A DNA stretch of 33,914 bases, taken from Chloroflexota bacterium (lineage in GTDB: Bacteria; Chloroflexota; Dormibacteria; CF-121). The stretch spans positions 1 to 33,914 of the forward strand of contig VBDZ01000007.1 of assembly GCA_005881215.1 (NCBI GenBank), given 5' to 3'. This document shows positions 32,953 through 33,914 of the stretch, in pieces (position 1 is the first letter of the stretch; the number at the start of each line of letters is the position of its first letter). The translations under genes were made by a program, and so were the position numbers. The notes below the pieces were generated by a model. It was not told where the DNA came from, searched no databases, and was given only the letters and a program-made list of their open reading frames with translations.

Positions 32953-33392
32953 TGATTCTTGCCCCGCGGGTCGATCCCGCGACCGCGAAGGCGAGGTTCG
33001 ACTCCGGCGCAGCCGTCCCACTCGACGTGACGAGCTCGCTCGTGTATCCAGCGATCAGCCATCGCATTCCGGGCTCCATCCGGATCCCGCCGGAGCCAAT
33101 CATTCGCGGGCTCAACGCGGCCAGACCCGTAGCCCAAATCCTGAAAAACCTCGAGAGCCTGCCGGCTGACCGGGAGATCATCGCCTACTGCACTTGACCG
33201 GACGAAGGCACCAGCGCCCGTGTGGCGCAATTCCTCCAACAGCAGGGCCGCCGCGCGTCGGCGCTGAAAGGCGGGCTGGCGGCCTGGCGGGCCGCCCAAT
33301 TTCCGATGGAATCGAAACACGCCGGGCATGCGCCCGGCCCGGAAGAAGAATGCCCCGACTGCCACGAGGAAGTCGGGGCACACCTCGCCTGA
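32949..33392 (+). CDS. Rhodanese-like domain protein with in-frame UGA at the catalytic Cys position (candidate selenoprotein; otherwise a disrupted gene)
   Basis: MMILAPRVDPATAKARFDSGAAVPLDVTSSLVYPAISHRIPGSIRIPPE...EIIAYCT[UGA]PDEGTSARVAQFLQQQGRRASALKGGLAAWRAAQFPME...ECPDCHEEVGAHLA*; UGA at 33195-33197. Confidence 0.75.
33214..33228 (+). promoter_or_regulatory. Candidate bacterial SECIS apical hairpin
   Basis: GCGCC-CGTGT-GGCGC, loop beginning 21 nt after the UGA, G at loop position 2. Confidence 0.45.
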
Positions 33393-33400
33393 CTGCGGCG

Positions 33401-33914
33401 TTAGTCCGTTAGCTCGTAAACCACCGCGACGTCGACGGTGACGTTCGCCTGGCCGGCCTGGATCGGCGCGCCGCCACCGCCGCCGCAGCCGCCATAGCCG
33501 CCGCATGGCGAGCTGGTCGAACCATTGGACACCACTTCCGAAACCGACAGCACCTTGCCCAGGTGCCGGCCCGCAAGCGTCGCCCACTCTTTGGCGCGAG
33601 TTGCGGCGGCGGCCATCGCGGCCTGGCGGGCGCCCTTGAGCTGGGTCGTGTTGTCGCTCAGCTGCAGCGTGATCCCGTTGAGTTGGATGTCATCGCCGAC
33701 GGCTTTCTGCGCCGCCGCGATCACGCTGCCGACGTTGCTAATGTGATGAATCTTCACATTGACCGAATTCCCCGCCCGGTAGCCAATGGCTCCGTACTGC
33801 GTGTCCTGGTAGACGGAAATGCCGGTGGTCTGGATGTCGACGTCCACCACCCCCTGGCCCTTGATCGCGTTGAGCAGGTTGGTCATCTCGGCGTTGGCGG
33901 CGTTCATCGCGTCC
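33401..33914 (-). CDS. SIMPL (DUF541) domain protein, N-terminus beyond the window
   Basis: AEMTNLLNAIKGQGVVDVDIQTTGISVYQDTQYG...GYRAGNSVNVKIHHISNVGSVIAAAQKAVGDDIQLNGITLQLSD...ARQAAMAAAATRAKEWATLAGRHLGKVLSVSE. Confidence 0.88.
   Translation of the reverse strand, partial: DAMNAANAEMTNLLNAIKGQGVVDVDIQTTGISVYQDTQYGAIGYRAGNSVNVKIHHISNVGSVIAAAQKAVGDDIQLNGITLQLSDNTTQLKGARQAAMAAAATRAKEWATLAGRHLGKVLSVSEVVSNGSTSSPCGGYGGCGGGGGAPIQAGQANVTVDVAVVYELTD

Noticed and set aside
1-33914. Prophage, transposase, CRISPR array or defence island
   Set aside because: No transposase/integrase/phage structural ORFs, cas genes or regularly spaced repeats were recognised.

Overview
High-GC bacterial chromosomal window, probably Chloroflexota/Dormibacterota-like (an inference from composition and gene content). 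It holds about 31 protein genes and one tRNA-Asn. No phage, transposase, CRISPR or rRNA was seen. The core is a compact shikimate/aromatic operon (~22.4-31.7 kb): aroH-type chorismate mutase, DAHP synthase, tyrA, aroA, aroE, aroC, an aroK-aroB fusion, aroQ, an HhH-GPD glycosylase and a NarL-like regulator, mostly joined by 4-bp ATGA/GTGA overlaps. The observations most worth a second look are: (1) a rhodanese-like gene at 32949-33392 whose catalytic Cys codon is an in-frame UGA, followed by 65 conserved-looking codons and a small GCGCC-CGTGT-GGCGC hairpin at SECIS-like spacing, i.e. a candidate selenoprotein; (2) a GC-rich palindromic repeat family inserted in frame inside aroA (two copies, possibly three), at the aroA/aroE junction and inside aroE, plus one intergenic copy; (3) a short leader ORF (MMRRIRFGYFYAYLGPARVRLGMS) behind a good promoter just upstream of the aromatic operon, suggesting ribosome-mediated attenuation; (4) a shared promoter/operator module upstream of radC and near ppk2; (5) leaderless GTG starts and a possible CTG start. 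All calls come from reading sequence and translations; no database search was run.
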